From Bacteroides sp. ET71 (lineage in GTDB: Bacteria > Bacteroidota > Bacteroidia > Bacteroidales > Bacteroidaceae): a stretch of DNA of 64,000 bases. Below, one piece after another: positions 1-9,008 of this stretch (positions are counted from its first letter, which is position 1; every line of letters starts with the position of its first letter). The notes beneath the pieces were generated by a model. That model searched no databases. It saw only the letters and a program-made list of their open reading frames with translations, and was not told where the DNA came from. Both the position numbers and the translations under genes were made by a program. The stretch lies in NCBI RefSeq assembly GCF_023336905.1, contig NZ_JAMBLS010000012.1, positions 1 through 64,000 of the forward strand. The letters run 5' to 3'.

Positions 1-218
1 TGATAACCAGAAAATAAAGCTCCGGAACTGTACACATGCTAAAGAGAAACGCTGATGACTGGTTATTTTTCATTACAAAAGAAAGGAACGGTCAGCCATG
101 CCTCCACTAAATAGTCAGGTAGTAGATTGTATCATCCAAAGATAAGGAGTAACAAGGATTTAACGGCTGTTATAGAGTGAAGTAGCAGCCTGGTATTCCC
201 AATACTTACACTCTTGTT

Positions 219-376
219 TTACAATCCTTTATTTATCAAATCATTAGAAATGGTTTCTAGAAGAAAACCAGTAGAAACCGCCTGATTTTCCTTTTTCATA
301 AGTATCTGCATTGCAGCAGAGAGCAGGTAAGGACCAAGTACAACCATATGCTTAGTTATGAAGCTTTTATAAGACA
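219..376 (-). pseudogene. Possible 3' end of an unidentified gene, cut at the SusC junction
   Basis: A minus-strand frame reads about 50 residues (KSFITKHMVVLGPYLLSA...) to a TAA at 219. It has AT-rich codons unlike the SusC gene next to it. The frame continues into antisense SusC sequence beyond about 376, so any real gene is broken there. I do not recognise the family. A mobile-element protein is possible but unproven. Bases 1-218 show no convincing coding sequence. Confidence 0.25.
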
Positions 377-409
377 CCGAGTTCGGCGGGGACTCTGGTA
401 GTTTCCTAC

Positions 410-3337
410 GTGGGTATGCATCAGCAGGAAGTTGAAATCCAGCCGAATGTGACAGTCCGGATGAAGACCAACGCCGAACTGCTGGACGAGGTGATGGTGG
501 TGGCTTATGGTACGGCCAAGAAGTCATCGTTTACGGGTTCGGCTTCGACCATCAGTAATGAGAAACTGGAGTCACGTCCTATTACGAATGTGACGAAAGG
601 TCTGGAAGGACAGGCTACGGGTATCTTGACGACTTCGGGTTCCGGCCAGCCGGGCGAATCGGCTTCGGTCATTATCCGTGGTTATGGCTCTATCAATGCT
701 TCGTCAAACCCGTTGTATGTAGTGGACGGTATTCCTTACGATGGTTCTTTGTCGGACATCAATCCTTCTGATATTGAATCTATGACTATCTTGAAGGATG
801 CTTCGGCCGGTGCGTTGTATGGTGCCCGCGGTGCCAATGGTGTGATTATGATTACAACCAAGCAGGGTAAAGAGGGTAAGACCAATGTGACGTGGCGTTC
901 TACCGTAGGTTGGTCGTCGCGTGCCATTGATGAGTATGCCATGGTAGGACAGAAGGACTTCGTGCAGTTGACGTACGAGGCTCTGCGCAATGGCTATGCC
1001 TTTACCAACGGTTATACTTGGGCGGAGGCTGAGGCTGCTGCCCGCGAGGATTTAGGCGGAACGCTGGGCGGCGAACTGTATAATCCGTTCAAGAATTATA
1101 CGTGGGATAATATTATTGATCCGGCCACAGGCATGGTACGTGCCGATGCTCAGTCTGCATGGAATGAAAACTGGATGGATGCTTTGTTGCAGAAACGGGC
1201 TTTCCGTCACGAGCATCAGTTCCAGTTGAGTGGTGGTACGGAGAAGACCAAGTATATGTTCTCACTGGGTTATGTGAACGAAGATGGTATCTTGACGACA
1301 ACGAACTTCCAGCGTTACAGTGGCCGTGCCAATATCACGTCCGAGGTGACGGATTGGTTCAAGGCTAACTTGAATGTGTCGTTGGCTCATTCTTATACGA
1401 ACTTCAGCCAGTACGACGGTTCCAGCACTTCCAATGTGTGGTATTCGGCACAGTTTGCTTCTCCCTTGTTCCCGATGTATGTGAAAGATGCTGATGGCAA
1501 CAATGTGTTGGATGCCAACGGTAATCCGCAGTTGGACTATGGTGAGGGCGGACGTCCGGGCAGTTACACCGACTACAACCCCTTGGGTGGCTTGGTGGAT
1601 GACAAGTCGAACGTGAAGAATGATGTGGCTGGTCTGCGTACCGGGCTCACCTTTGGCTCGGACAGTGATAAGTTTGGTGTGTTCAAAGGCTTGAAGCTGA
1701 GTGTGAACTTTGGTATGGACTATGTCAACCAGTTGCAGATGAACTATATGAACATGCATCATGGTAACCAGGCTGCTGCCGGTGGCTTGATTCAGAAGTA
1801 CAATGCCCGCACGCAGAGCTATACGTTCAACCAGTTGCTGACGTGGAATCGTTCTTTCGGTTTGCATAGTTTCGACATCTTGGCCGGTCATGAGTTTTAT
1901 GCATATAAATATGAATACCTGACAGCCGGTAAGACGAACCTGGTAGACGGCATTCTGGAACTCCGTCCTGGTACGACACTGTATGCAGCCGACTCTTATA
2001 CGGACAACTACCGCATCGAGTCTTGGTTGGGTCGTTTCAACTATAACTTCGACGAGAAATATTATTTCGATGCTTCGGTACGTACCGATGGTTCTTCCCG
2101 CTTCTACAAAGACAATCGTTGGGGTACATTCTGGTCGGTAGGCGCTAACTGGCGTGTGTCGAAAGAAGCTTTCATGGAAGACGTAGACTGGCTGGACAAC
2201 CTGTCGCTGAAACTCAGCTACGGACAGCAGGGTAACGACAACCTCCTGAATGGTGCATACCAGAACTTCTACGCTTGGCAGAGCCTTTATGACCTGAGTT
2301 GGGCGAATGAGGACATGATTGGTGCGTTCATCTCGACATTGGAGAACAGAGAAGTGTCGTGGGAAAAGAGCGGAAACTTCAACGTGGGCATTGAGGCTAC
2401 GCTGTTGGATGGCCGCTTGAGCGTGAACGCCGAGTATTATAATAAGAAGACGACGGACATGCTGTTGAATTACCCGATGGCTACATCTACCGGCTTCAAC
2501 GGTTACAGTGCCAACGTGGGCGACATGCGCAACAGTGGTTTCGAGTTTGAGATAAAGGCTACCCCTATTAAGACCAACGACTTGACGTGGAACATCACGT
2601 GGATGGGTTCTACGGTGAAGAACAAGGTGCTGAAGCTGACGGGCGAGTCGCCGGAAATCATCAGCGGCATTTACAGTATCAAGGAAGGTATGCCTATCAA
2701 CACGTTCTATATCTCGAAGAGCGCAGGCGTAGACCCGGCTACGGGCGCACAGCTCTACTGGGTGTATGACACCGATGCGCAGGGCAACCGCGTGGGCGAA
2801 GAGTACATCAGCAGTGACTATGAGAAGGCTACCAACAGCAAGTACTATATGGGCAGCCGTATCCCCGACCTGTACGGAAGCATCTCCACCGATTTGTCTT
2901 GGAAGGGCATTGATTTCTCTATCCTGGCTTCTTACTCCATCGGCGGTAAGATATTCGACAGCCTGTACCAAGCTTCTATGGAGAACCTGTACTATAACAA
3001 CGCCTGGAACGAACACGCTCTGCGCCGTTGGCAGAAGCCGGGCGACATCACCGACGTGCCGCGCATAGAGGTGGGTGGTGCATACGCCACGAGCGACCGT
3101 TTCCTAATAGATGCTTCTTACTTTGCCATCAAGAACATCACGCTGGGCTATACGCTGCCGAAGACTTGGATGAACAAGGCCCGGTTGAACTCCGTGCGTC
3201 TTTTCGCTTCGGTAGATAATCTGGCTATGTTCTCGCACTTGCAGGGTATGGACCCGCAGTACAACTTCAGCGGTTCTACCGATTATGTGTACACGCCGAA
3301 CAAGACTTGGTCACTCGGCTTTGAAATCAACTTCTAA
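410..3337 (+). CDS. SusC/RagA-like TonB-dependent receptor, 5'-truncated
   Basis: Outer-membrane TonB-dependent transporter of the SusC type, which imports glycans bound by a SusD partner. The sequence shows the end of a carboxypeptidase-regulatory-like domain (SYVGMHQQEVEIQP), then the plug (DEVMVVAYGTAKKSSFTGSA, VIIRGYGSINASSNPLYVVDG, DIESMTILKDASAGALYGARGANGVI) and a full beta-barrel ending in a C-terminal aromatic strand (SLGFEINF). In frame upstream of the GTG at 410, homology continues back to about base 377 (PSSAGTLVVSYVG) and then stops; an in-frame TGA lies at 359. The signal peptide and most of the N-terminal domain are missing, so this form could not be exported. SusD follows after 33 bp. 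It is a real family member, broken by rearrangement, insertion or assembly; the substrate is unknown. Confidence 0.88.
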   Translation: MGMHQQEVEIQPNVTVRMKTNAELLDEVMVVAYGTAKKSSFTGSASTISNEKLESRPITNVTKGLEGQATGILTTSGSGQPGESASVIIRGYGSINASSNPLYVVDGIPYDGSLSDINPSDIESMTILKDASAGALYGARGANGVIMITTKQGKEGKTNVTWRSTVGWSSRAIDEYAMVGQKDFVQLTYEALRNGYAFTNGYTWAEAEAAAREDLGGTLGGELYNPFKNYTWDNIIDPATGMVRADAQSAWNENWMDALLQKRAFRHEHQFQLSGGTEKTKYMFSLGYVNEDGILTTTNFQRYSGRANITSEVTDWFKANLNVSLAHSYTNFSQYDGSSTSNVWYSAQFASPLFPMYVKDADGNNVLDANGNPQLDYGEGGRPGSYTDYNPLGGLVDDKSNVKNDVAGLRTGLTFGSDSDKFGVFKGLKLSVNFGMDYVNQLQMNYMNMHHGNQAAAGGLIQKYNARTQSYTFNQLLTWNRSFGLHSFDILAGHEFYAYKYEYLTAGKTNLVDGILELRPGTTLYAADSYTDNYRIESWLGRFNYNFDEKYYFDASVRTDGSSRFYKDNRWGTFWSVGANWRVSKEAFMEDVDWLDNLSLKLSYGQQGNDNLLNGAYQNFYAWQSLYDLSWANEDMIGAFISTLENREVSWEKSGNFNVGIEATLLDGRLSVNAEYYNKKTTDMLLNYPMATSTGFNGYSANVGDMRNSGFEFEIKATPIKTNDLTWNITWMGSTVKNKVLKLTGESPEIISGIYSIKEGMPINTFYISKSAGVDPATGAQLYWVYDTDAQGNRVGEEYISSDYEKATNSKYYMGSRIPDLYGSISTDLSWKGIDFSILASYSIGGKIFDSLYQASMENLYYNNAWNEHALRRWQKPGDITDVPRIEVGGAYATSDRFLIDASYFAIKNITLGYTLPKTWMNKARLNSVRLFASVDNLAMFSHLQGMDPQYNFSGSTDYVYTPNKTWSLGFEINF

Positions 3338-3370
3338 TTCATTAACCTAACTAACGGAGAAAGAACAGAT

Positions 3371-4942
3371 ATGAAAAAGATATTCAACTATATGTTTGCC
3401 GCGCTGGTGGGCTGTGCCACGCTGACGTCTTGCCTGGACAGTGCACTCGAGACATCGCCGACCGATTCTATGTCCGGTGATGCCCTGCTGGGAAGTGCCA
3501 GCACGGCCATTATCCCCTTGAACGGTATATACCGCTCGATGTATGCTACTTGGTCGCCCCAGGCCAACGAGCACCAGAGTTTCGGCATCAGTTCGTACAA
3601 CCTGATGGCCGACGTGATGGGCGAGGACATGATTCAGGCTGCGCAGGGCAGCGGCTGGTTCTGGTTCGACTGCTTGTATCAGGTGAAAAGCCGCTTTGAG
3701 AGCACGGCCTGGCGTTCGTACGACGTGTGGAACTGTTACTACACGTGGATTTCCAATGCCAACTACATCATCGACCGTGAGGAGACAATGACGGGCGATG
3801 CCGACGACGTGGCCTACATCATCGGCCAGGCATACGCCATCCGCGCTTATTCGTACTTCATGCTGGCACAGACGTTTGCCCGCACCTACGACGGCCACGA
3901 GGACGAGCCTTGCTGTCCTATCTACACCGAGCCTACGCAGGCCGGCACGCAGGGTAATCCTCGTTCGACGGTGCGCCAGGTGTACGAGCAAATCGTGTCG
4001 GACATGGATGAACATGCATTGCCGCTGCTCGAGGGCAAGGCACGCCAGCACATCACGCACATCAGTTATGCCGTGGCTTGCGGTCTGCGTGCCCGTATCG
4101 CCCTGGTGATGAACGATTGGACTACGGCTCGCCAGGCAGCTATCAATGCCATCAACGCTGCGGGCCAAGAGGGTCGCGGTATCTTGCCCGTGGCCAGCTT
4201 CCGTGGTCTGCATGACGCCAGTGCTGCCAACGTCATGTGGGGGGCGAGCATCATTGCCGACCAGACGGGTGCGTATGCCAGCTTCTTCAGCCACATGGAT
4301 GCCTGTGACGAACTGGGACCGACGGCCGGTGCCTACGGTGCTTCTGCCCGCAAGCAGATCAGCCGCGACTTGTACAGCCTGATGAGTCCGACAGACACGC
4401 GCCGCGAGTGGTGGGACCCGAACAACGAGGAGAACGGTGAGGATGGCGGATACCAGCAGGAGAAGTTCAAATTCTCCAACCGCCAGACTTGGACGGGCGA
4501 CTACATCTGGATGCGTGTGGAAGAGATGTACCTGATGCTGGCCGAGGCCGAGTGCCGCTTGGACAACGATGCGGATGCCATCAACTACCTGACCCAACTG
4601 ATGGAGACGCGTGTAGAAGGCTATACGTGCACCAAGTCTGGGACATCGTTGGGCACGACGAGCAGCCAGCGCACGGGTTCGCTGCTGGAGGAAATCATCG
4701 ACCAGCGCCGCATTGAGCTGTGGGGTGAGTTCGGCCGTATCTACGACCTGCGCCGTCTGCACCAGGGCTTCCGCCGCACGGCTGCCATGGGCTGGCCGCG
4801 TGCTGCGCTGCTGGACGGACGTCCTTCGGACAATCCTGAATCGTACATGTGGGTACTGACCATCCCGCAGACGGAGTTCGACGGCAACATCAACATGAAT
4901 CCTTCGACCGACCAGAACCCGGTGGGCGACTTGGCCGATTAA
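3371..4942 (+). CDS. SusD/RagB-family outer-membrane lipoprotein
   Basis: Glycan-capturing lid protein that pairs with the SusC encoded 33 bp upstream. The 523-residue protein starts with a lipoprotein signal (MKKIFNYMFAALVGCATLTSC, lipobox LTSC). It has the RagB/SusD TPR-like N-terminal half (AYAIRAYSYFMLAQTFARTY) and the late motif seen in this family (RRIELWGEFGRIYDLRRL), close to the usual length. A GGAG-like sequence precedes the ATG. No glycosidase lies beside this pair inside the window, so the substrate cannot be inferred. Confidence 0.93.
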   Translation: MKKIFNYMFAALVGCATLTSCLDSALETSPTDSMSGDALLGSASTAIIPLNGIYRSMYATWSPQANEHQSFGISSYNLMADVMGEDMIQAAQGSGWFWFDCLYQVKSRFESTAWRSYDVWNCYYTWISNANYIIDREETMTGDADDVAYIIGQAYAIRAYSYFMLAQTFARTYDGHEDEPCCPIYTEPTQAGTQGNPRSTVRQVYEQIVSDMDEHALPLLEGKARQHITHISYAVACGLRARIALVMNDWTTARQAAINAINAAGQEGRGILPVASFRGLHDASAANVMWGASIIADQTGAYASFFSHMDACDELGPTAGAYGASARKQISRDLYSLMSPTDTRREWWDPNNEENGEDGGYQQEKFKFSNRQTWTGDYIWMRVEEMYLMLAEAECRLDNDADAINYLTQLMETRVEGYTCTKSGTSLGTTSSQRTGSLLEEIIDQRRIELWGEFGRIYDLRRLHQGFRRTAAMGWPRAALLDGRPSDNPESYMWVLTIPQTEFDGNINMNPSTDQNPVGDLAD

Positions 4943-4972
4943 TTACTAACCTTCAAAAAAGACAATAGCATT

Positions 4973-5788
4973 ATGAAGATACAAAACTATTTAGCAGGAA
5001 TGTGTGCCGCCCTGGGGCTGCTGCTCAGCTCGTGCGAGCAGGACAACGAGAACGCCGTCTACGGGGGCAGCACCATGGGTGTGACCTTCGGGTTTAATTC
5101 ACAATCGGTGAGCTTCCCGGCCGAGGGTTACGAGGGCTTTGACGTAGAGGTGATGCGTGCGCAGGCCGACGAGGCTGTGACGATTCCGCTTTCGGCTGTG
5201 ATGTTGGAGCAGGATGCCGAGGGGAACACCGTTCAGACACCGGTGCCGTCGACCATTCAAGTGCCCTCCAGCGTCAGCTTCGCGGCTGGTGAGAAGTTTA
5301 CTTCGTTCCATGTCAGCGTGGGCGACATCGAGTCGGGCATCACTTTCCGCCTGTATGTCACGATGGCTAACGAGGAGTATGCGCCGATAGACAACATCTC
5401 GTCCAAGACCATCAGCATCTACCGCGACTATACTTATAGTTCGATTGGTATGGGTATGTATGTGTCTAGTTTCTTCCAAGGGTATGGAGAAGTAGAAGTA
5501 CAGAAAGCCGACCAGATAACCTGGTATAAAGCTATTGCTCCGGTAGAGGAAGGATATGATATTACATTCCAAGTCGCAGATGATGGCCGTACAGTGACGG
5601 TTGCGTCACAGGAAATAGTAAGCTCTTATGGGCAATATGGTGCTGTTTCCGTGGCCGGAAGTGGCGAATTGGAGAATGGGGTAATTACGGTAGACCTTGA
5701 GTTTACGGTTGTGCTAGACGGCCAGGTTGGTACCTTCGGTGTGTTCGAAGAGCAACTTGTTCTGCCTGAGGCCATGCCCACGGAGTAA
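4973..5788 (+). CDS. Surface lipoprotein of the first SusCD operon
   Basis: A 271-residue lipoprotein (signal ending LLLSSC) 30 bp after SusD and probably co-transcribed. The middle part (TIQVPSSVSFAAGEKFTSFHVSVGD...) is a beta-sandwich pattern of the DUF1735/Calx-beta-like kind often found in PUL surface proteins. The last third is a different all-beta segment. Base and codon use change near 5440, from GC-rich to clearly AT-richer. Likely role: a cell-surface glycan-binding accessory protein. No catalytic motif is seen and the family is not firmly identified. Confidence 0.75.
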   Translation: MKIQNYLAGMCAALGLLLSSCEQDNENAVYGGSTMGVTFGFNSQSVSFPAEGYEGFDVEVMRAQADEAVTIPLSAVMLEQDAEGNTVQTPVPSTIQVPSSVSFAAGEKFTSFHVSVGDIESGITFRLYVTMANEEYAPIDNISSKTISIYRDYTYSSIGMGMYVSSFFQGYGEVEVQKADQITWYKAIAPVEEGYDITFQVADDGRTVTVASQEIVSSYGQYGAVSVAGSGELENGVITVDLEFTVVLDGQVGTFGVFEEQLVLPEAMPTE

Positions 5789-5827
5789 GCGTGTCTTGCT
5801 TCCGCACGGAAGCAGATGAATAGGAAA

Positions 5828-5860
5828 GGGAGTGCATCCGGTGCGATGCACTCCCTTTTT
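5828..5860 (+). terminator. Intrinsic terminator of the first SusCD operon
   Basis: Perfect 11-bp stem (gggagtgcatc at 5828-5838, its complement at 5845-5855) with a 6-nt loop, followed by TTTTT. It lies 40 bp after the lipoprotein stop codon. Confidence 0.93.
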
Positions 5861-5920
5861 CATGTTTCGGTCGATTAGCCTCGGAATCGTAGTCCGAGTA
5901 TTGTAGCTTCATCCTAAACA

Positions 5921-6029
5921 GTTCGTCCGAAAGTCTTTCGGAGGCTCGTCCGAAGGTTTTTCGGAGGTTCGTCCGAAAGTTTTTCGGAGGTTCGTCCGAA
6001 GGCTTTTCGGAGGTTCGTCCGAAGAGCTG
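5921..6029. repeat. 23-bp tandem repeat, about 4.7 copies, each with an internal dyad
   Basis: Units start at 5921, 5944, 5967 and 5990, with a partial copy at 6013. The consensus is gttcgtccgaaggtttttcggag with single-base variants. Each unit contains tccgaa...ttcgga, so each can form a short hairpin. The array sits between the convergent end of the SusCD operon and the 3' end of marC. Confidence 0.95.
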
Positions 6030-6038
6030 TCGTCCAGT

Positions 6039-6683
6039 CTATCGGCAGCCTTCGGCCAGCACTTCGATGAGGATGGGTTTCACGCCGCTGACGAAGCACT
6101 CTACGGCAATCACCATCAGGATGAGGCCCATGAGGCGCATCATGACGTTGTTGCCCGTCTCGCCCAGCAGGTCGACCAGGCGGGTGGAGGCACGCAGGAT
6201 GAAGTAGGTGAGCAGGTAGATGAAGGCGATGCTGCCGATGAGCACTCCCTTCAGCTCGACGGTCGTGGCGTCTTGCATCAGCACGATGGCGTTGGCAATG
6301 GCGCCCGGGCCGCACAGCATGGGGATGCCCAGCGGGGTGATGGAGATGTCGTTGGCGTAGGTTTTGATTTCCTCGTCCTTCAGCTTCATGGGCGTGTAGC
6401 GTGCTTGCAGCATGTCGAAGCCAATCTTGAAGATGATGAAGCCTCCGGCGATGCGGAAGCCGTTGGTCGAGATGCCGAAGAACTTGAACAGGAATTGCCC
6501 GCCGAAGGTGAAGACCATGATGATGATGAAGGCCGTCAGCGTGGCGCGTGTCACGATGAAGCGGCGCTCTTTCTCCGTCATGCCCTGTGTCATGGTCAGG
6601 AAGACGGGCATCGTGCCCAGCGGGTTGGTCAGGGTGAAGAACGACGTCAGGCAGAGCAGGGCGAAAGGTAAGAGGGTGTCCAT
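6039..6683 (-). CDS. MarC-family (UPF0056) integral membrane protein
   Basis: A 214-residue inner-membrane protein with about six hydrophobic segments and MarC-family sequences: FFTLTNPLGTMPVFLTMTQGM at the N-terminus and the second half starting ITPLGIPMLCGPGAI. The family's biochemical role is not established; the older link to multiple antibiotic resistance in E. coli was not upheld. It is the last gene of a minus-strand run, 3 bp after the HAD phosphatase gene, and runs towards the 23-bp repeat array. Confidence 0.93.
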   Translation of the reverse strand: MDTLLPFALLCLTSFFTLTNPLGTMPVFLTMTQGMTEKERRFIVTRATLTAFIIIMVFTFGGQFLFKFFGISTNGFRIAGGFIIFKIGFDMLQARYTPMKLKDEEIKTYANDISITPLGIPMLCGPGAIANAIVLMQDATTVELKGVLIGSIAFIYLLTYFILRASTRLVDLLGETGNNVMMRLMGLILMVIAVECFVSGVKPILIEVLAEGCR

Positions 6684-6686
6684 AGT

Positions 6687-7394
6687 TTATAAGAAATCTG
6701 TGAGTTCCGATAGGTCATGTATGCGGTAGGTGGGCCGGAAGGGCAGGGGAGTGCCGGTGTCGCTCCCGGGATGGTAGTACACCTGGTGCATGCCCACGCC
6801 CTGCGCCCCGGCGATATCCTTGTCCCAATCGTCGCCTATCATAAGCGATTCGTTCAGTTGCGACTGTGTGGCCGACAGGGCGAAGTGGAACAGTTCGGGC
6901 CAGGGCTTCAGCACGCCGATGTCTTCGGGCAGCACCACCTGGCGGAAGTATCCGTCGATGCCTGCCGCGCACATCTTGCGGTGCTGCAGCTCGCGGAAGC
7001 CATTGGACAGGATGTACAGGCGATAGTGTCCGGCCAGGTAGTCCAGCACTTCGCGGGCATGGGGCATCAGCTTGCGCTTGGTGGGAATTACGGCCAAGAA
7101 GTCTGCGGCAAAGCGTGCGGCCAGCGCAGCGTCCTCTACGCCCACTTGCAGGAGGGGGTAGAGGAAACGCTGGCGGTTGAGTTCTGTTTTCGTGACACGC
7201 CCTTGGCCGTATTCTTCCCACAACTGGGCGTTGCGCTGCCGGTAGAGCGAGTAGAAATGGTCGAACGAGTCGAAGTAGCGCCCGTAGCCATACTTGTCGT
7301 ACATCTCGCGGAAGGTGTCGAGGGCATTCTCCGAGAAGGCCCACAGCGTATCGTCCAGGTCGAAGAACAGGTTTCTGTAACGGGTGTTCGCCAC
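6687..7394 (-). CDS. YjjG-type HAD hydrolase (nucleotidase family)
   Basis: HAD-superfamily phosphatase of 235 residues. Motif I is FFDLDDTLW, motif II is the ILSNGF serine/asparagine segment, the motif III lysine is in DIGVLKPWPELF, and motif IV is MIGDDWDKDIAGA. Length and motifs fit the YjjG family, cytosolic 5'-nucleotidases acting on non-canonical pyrimidine nucleotides; substrate assignment is by family only. The start is GTG at 7394, 8 bp after the upstream lipoprotein gene, consistent with one operon. Confidence 0.9.
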   Translation of the reverse strand: MANTRYRNLFFDLDDTLWAFSENALDTFREMYDKYGYGRYFDSFDHFYSLYRQRNAQLWEEYGQGRVTKTELNRQRFLYPLLQVGVEDAALAARFAADFLAVIPTKRKLMPHAREVLDYLAGHYRLYILSNGFRELQHRKMCAAGIDGYFRQVVLPEDIGVLKPWPELFHFALSATQSQLNESLMIGDDWDKDIAGAQGVGMHQVYYHPGSDTGTPLPFRPTYRIHDLSELTDFL

Positions 7395-7402
7395 GCGGGT
7401 CT

Positions 7403-8284
7403 TTATTTCACTTGAATGACCAGATAGCGTGACACGCTCCAGAAGTTTGCGGGGTTGGTGATTTTCAGCGTCAGCAGTCCCTTGTTGTCTTTCTCCAGGG
7501 CGTACGAGCCGGCGGGATGGGTAGTCAGCAGGTCGGCAGCCTTGGAGTAGAGTTTGATTTCCTTCGTGGTGCGGATGTCTATCTGCGTGAAGTAATCTTT
7601 GTTCATCTTGGCGTCTTGCATCACTTCTCCTTTGCGGAACAGGCCTGTGTTGCTCAAGATGTGCTGGTCTTTCAGCTCTTTTTTGGTGCCGAAGACGAAC
7701 CAGGCGGCGTTCAGTGCCTTGTCCTGCTGGACCACGGTGCGTGCCTTGGCTTCGTTTTCTGCGGTCAGGGTCTCTTTCTCGGCCTTCAGCCCGCTTACGG
7801 CGGCGTCCAGCTCTTGGATGCGGATGTTCTTAGAGGCCAGTTCGGCTTGCAGTTCTTCGATGCGTTGTGTCTTTTCCACCAGTTCCTGCGTCAACGATTC
7901 GACGGCCCTCTTCAGTTGTGCCGAGTTGTTGCGGCTCGACTTCAGCATCTCTTGCAGCTTGGCTATCTGTTCTTTGTTCTCTTGCATTTGTTTCTGGATG
8001 AATTCGATGTCGGCGGCAATCTGCTGTTTGGCGCTCAGCGAGCCTTCGGACAGTGAGCCGCGCTGCAAGTCCACGCGGTTTTCTGCGGCGTTGATTTGCC
8101 GGAACCCTTCTGAGATTTCGTTGAATGTTCCCATCATTTCGTCCAGTTCTGCATCCCGTTGGTTCAATGCGGCTTGCAGTGAATCATTTTCTGCCTGCAG
8201 GCGGCTCTTTCCGCCGCCGCTCAGGCCGTCGCACGAGGCCAGTAGGGCCGCGCATGCCATGGCTGTTAATACGAGTTTTTTCAT
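7403..8284 (-). CDS. Coiled-coil lipoprotein, conserved Bacteroidales type
   Basis: A 293-residue lipoprotein with signal MKKLVLTAMACAALLASC. Residues 30-165 are a long heptad-rich coiled coil (for example KQMQENKEQIAKLQEMLKSS and RIEELQAELASKNIRIQEL). A compact C-terminal domain follows (ALNAAWFVFGTKKELKDQHIL ... NPANFWSVSRYLVIQVK). Lipid-anchored periplasmic location is inferred from the signal. The function is unknown; a structural or envelope-scaffolding role is only a guess. It sits between rsmI and the HAD gene on the same strand. Confidence 0.78.
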   Translation of the reverse strand: MKKLVLTAMACAALLASCDGLSGGGKSRLQAENDSLQAALNQRDAELDEMMGTFNEISEGFRQINAAENRVDLQRGSLSEGSLSAKQQIAADIEFIQKQMQENKEQIAKLQEMLKSSRNNSAQLKRAVESLTQELVEKTQRIEELQAELASKNIRIQELDAAVSGLKAEKETLTAENEAKARTVVQQDKALNAAWFVFGTKKELKDQHILSNTGLFRKGEVMQDAKMNKDYFTQIDIRTTKEIKLYSKAADLLTTHPAGSYALEKDNKGLLTLKITNPANFWSVSRYLVIQVK

Positions 8285-8324
8285 ACGTTTTGTTTTTATA
8301 AAGTGGGTTAATAGAGTAATGTCA

Positions 8325-9008
8325 TCATTCGTTCATTCCGGCCACGACGATTACTATCTCGCCTCGGGGCTCGTGGGCTGTGAAGTGTTCGGCCAGTTCG
8401 GCCAGTGTGCCCCGTACGGTTTCTTCGTGCACCTTCGAGATTTCCCTGGAGACGGAGGCCTGGCGTTCGGCGCCCAGGCAGTCGGCCAACTGCGTCAGGG
8501 TTTTCACCAGCCGGTAGGGCGACTCGTAGAAAATCATGGTACGGTGCTCGGAGGCCAGTGCCTGCAGCCGCGTCATTCTTCCTTTTTTCTGTGGCAGGAA
8601 GCCTTCGAAGCAGAACCGCTCGTCGGGCAGTCCCGAGGCCACTATGGCCGGCACGAAGGCGGTGGCGCCGGGCAGGCATTGTACTTCGATGCCGTTGCGC
8701 ACACATTCGCGCACCACCAGGAAGCCGGGGTCGGAGATGCCGGGTGTTCCGGCGTCTGAGATAAGGGCGACGGTTTCCCCTGCCTTTATTCTTGTTACAA
8801 CACTTTCCACCGTTTTATGTTCATTGAACTTGTGGTGCGACTGCAAGGCGTTCTTGATTTCGAAGTGTTTCAGCAGGATGCCCGACGTGCGGGTGTCTTC
8901 CGCCAGAATGAGGTCGGCCTCTTTCAAGATGCGGATGGCGCGGAAGGTCATGTCTTCCAGGTTGCCCACGGGGGTGGGGACGATGTATAGCTTCCCTTGG
9001 TTGCTCAT
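8325..9008 (-). CDS. rsmI: 16S rRNA (cytidine(1402)-2'-O)-methyltransferase
   Basis: SAM-dependent tetrapyrrole-methylase-fold enzyme that 2'-O-methylates C1402 in the 16S rRNA decoding centre. Motifs: LYIVPTPVGNLEDMTFRAI at the N-terminus, ILAEDTRTSGILLKHF, the SAM-binding ALISDAGTPGISDPG, and CLPGATAFVPAIVASGLP. The 227-residue length is that of the shorter family members, lacking the C-terminal extension of E. coli RsmI. The start overlaps the end of the upstream small gene by 4 bp (ATGA), indicating translational coupling. Confidence 0.97.
   Translation of the reverse strand: MSNQGKLYIVPTPVGNLEDMTFRAIRILKEADLILAEDTRTSGILLKHFEIKNALQSHHKFNEHKTVESVVTRIKAGETVALISDAGTPGISDPGFLVVRECVRNGIEVQCLPGATAFVPAIVASGLPDERFCFEGFLPQKKGRMTRLQALASEHRTMIFYESPYRLVKTLTQLADCLGAERQASVSREISKVHEETVRGTLAELAEHFTAHEPRGEIVIVVAGMNE

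Noticed and set aside
1262-3016. 584-codon open frame antisense to the first SusC gene
   Set aside because: The plus strand encodes a clear SusC barrel; the antisense frame has no domain, signal or start context and comes from codon bias.
5921-6029. CRISPR array or rho-independent terminator of marC
   Set aside because: There are no spacers and no T-run after any unit; it is a tandem repeat with small dyads.
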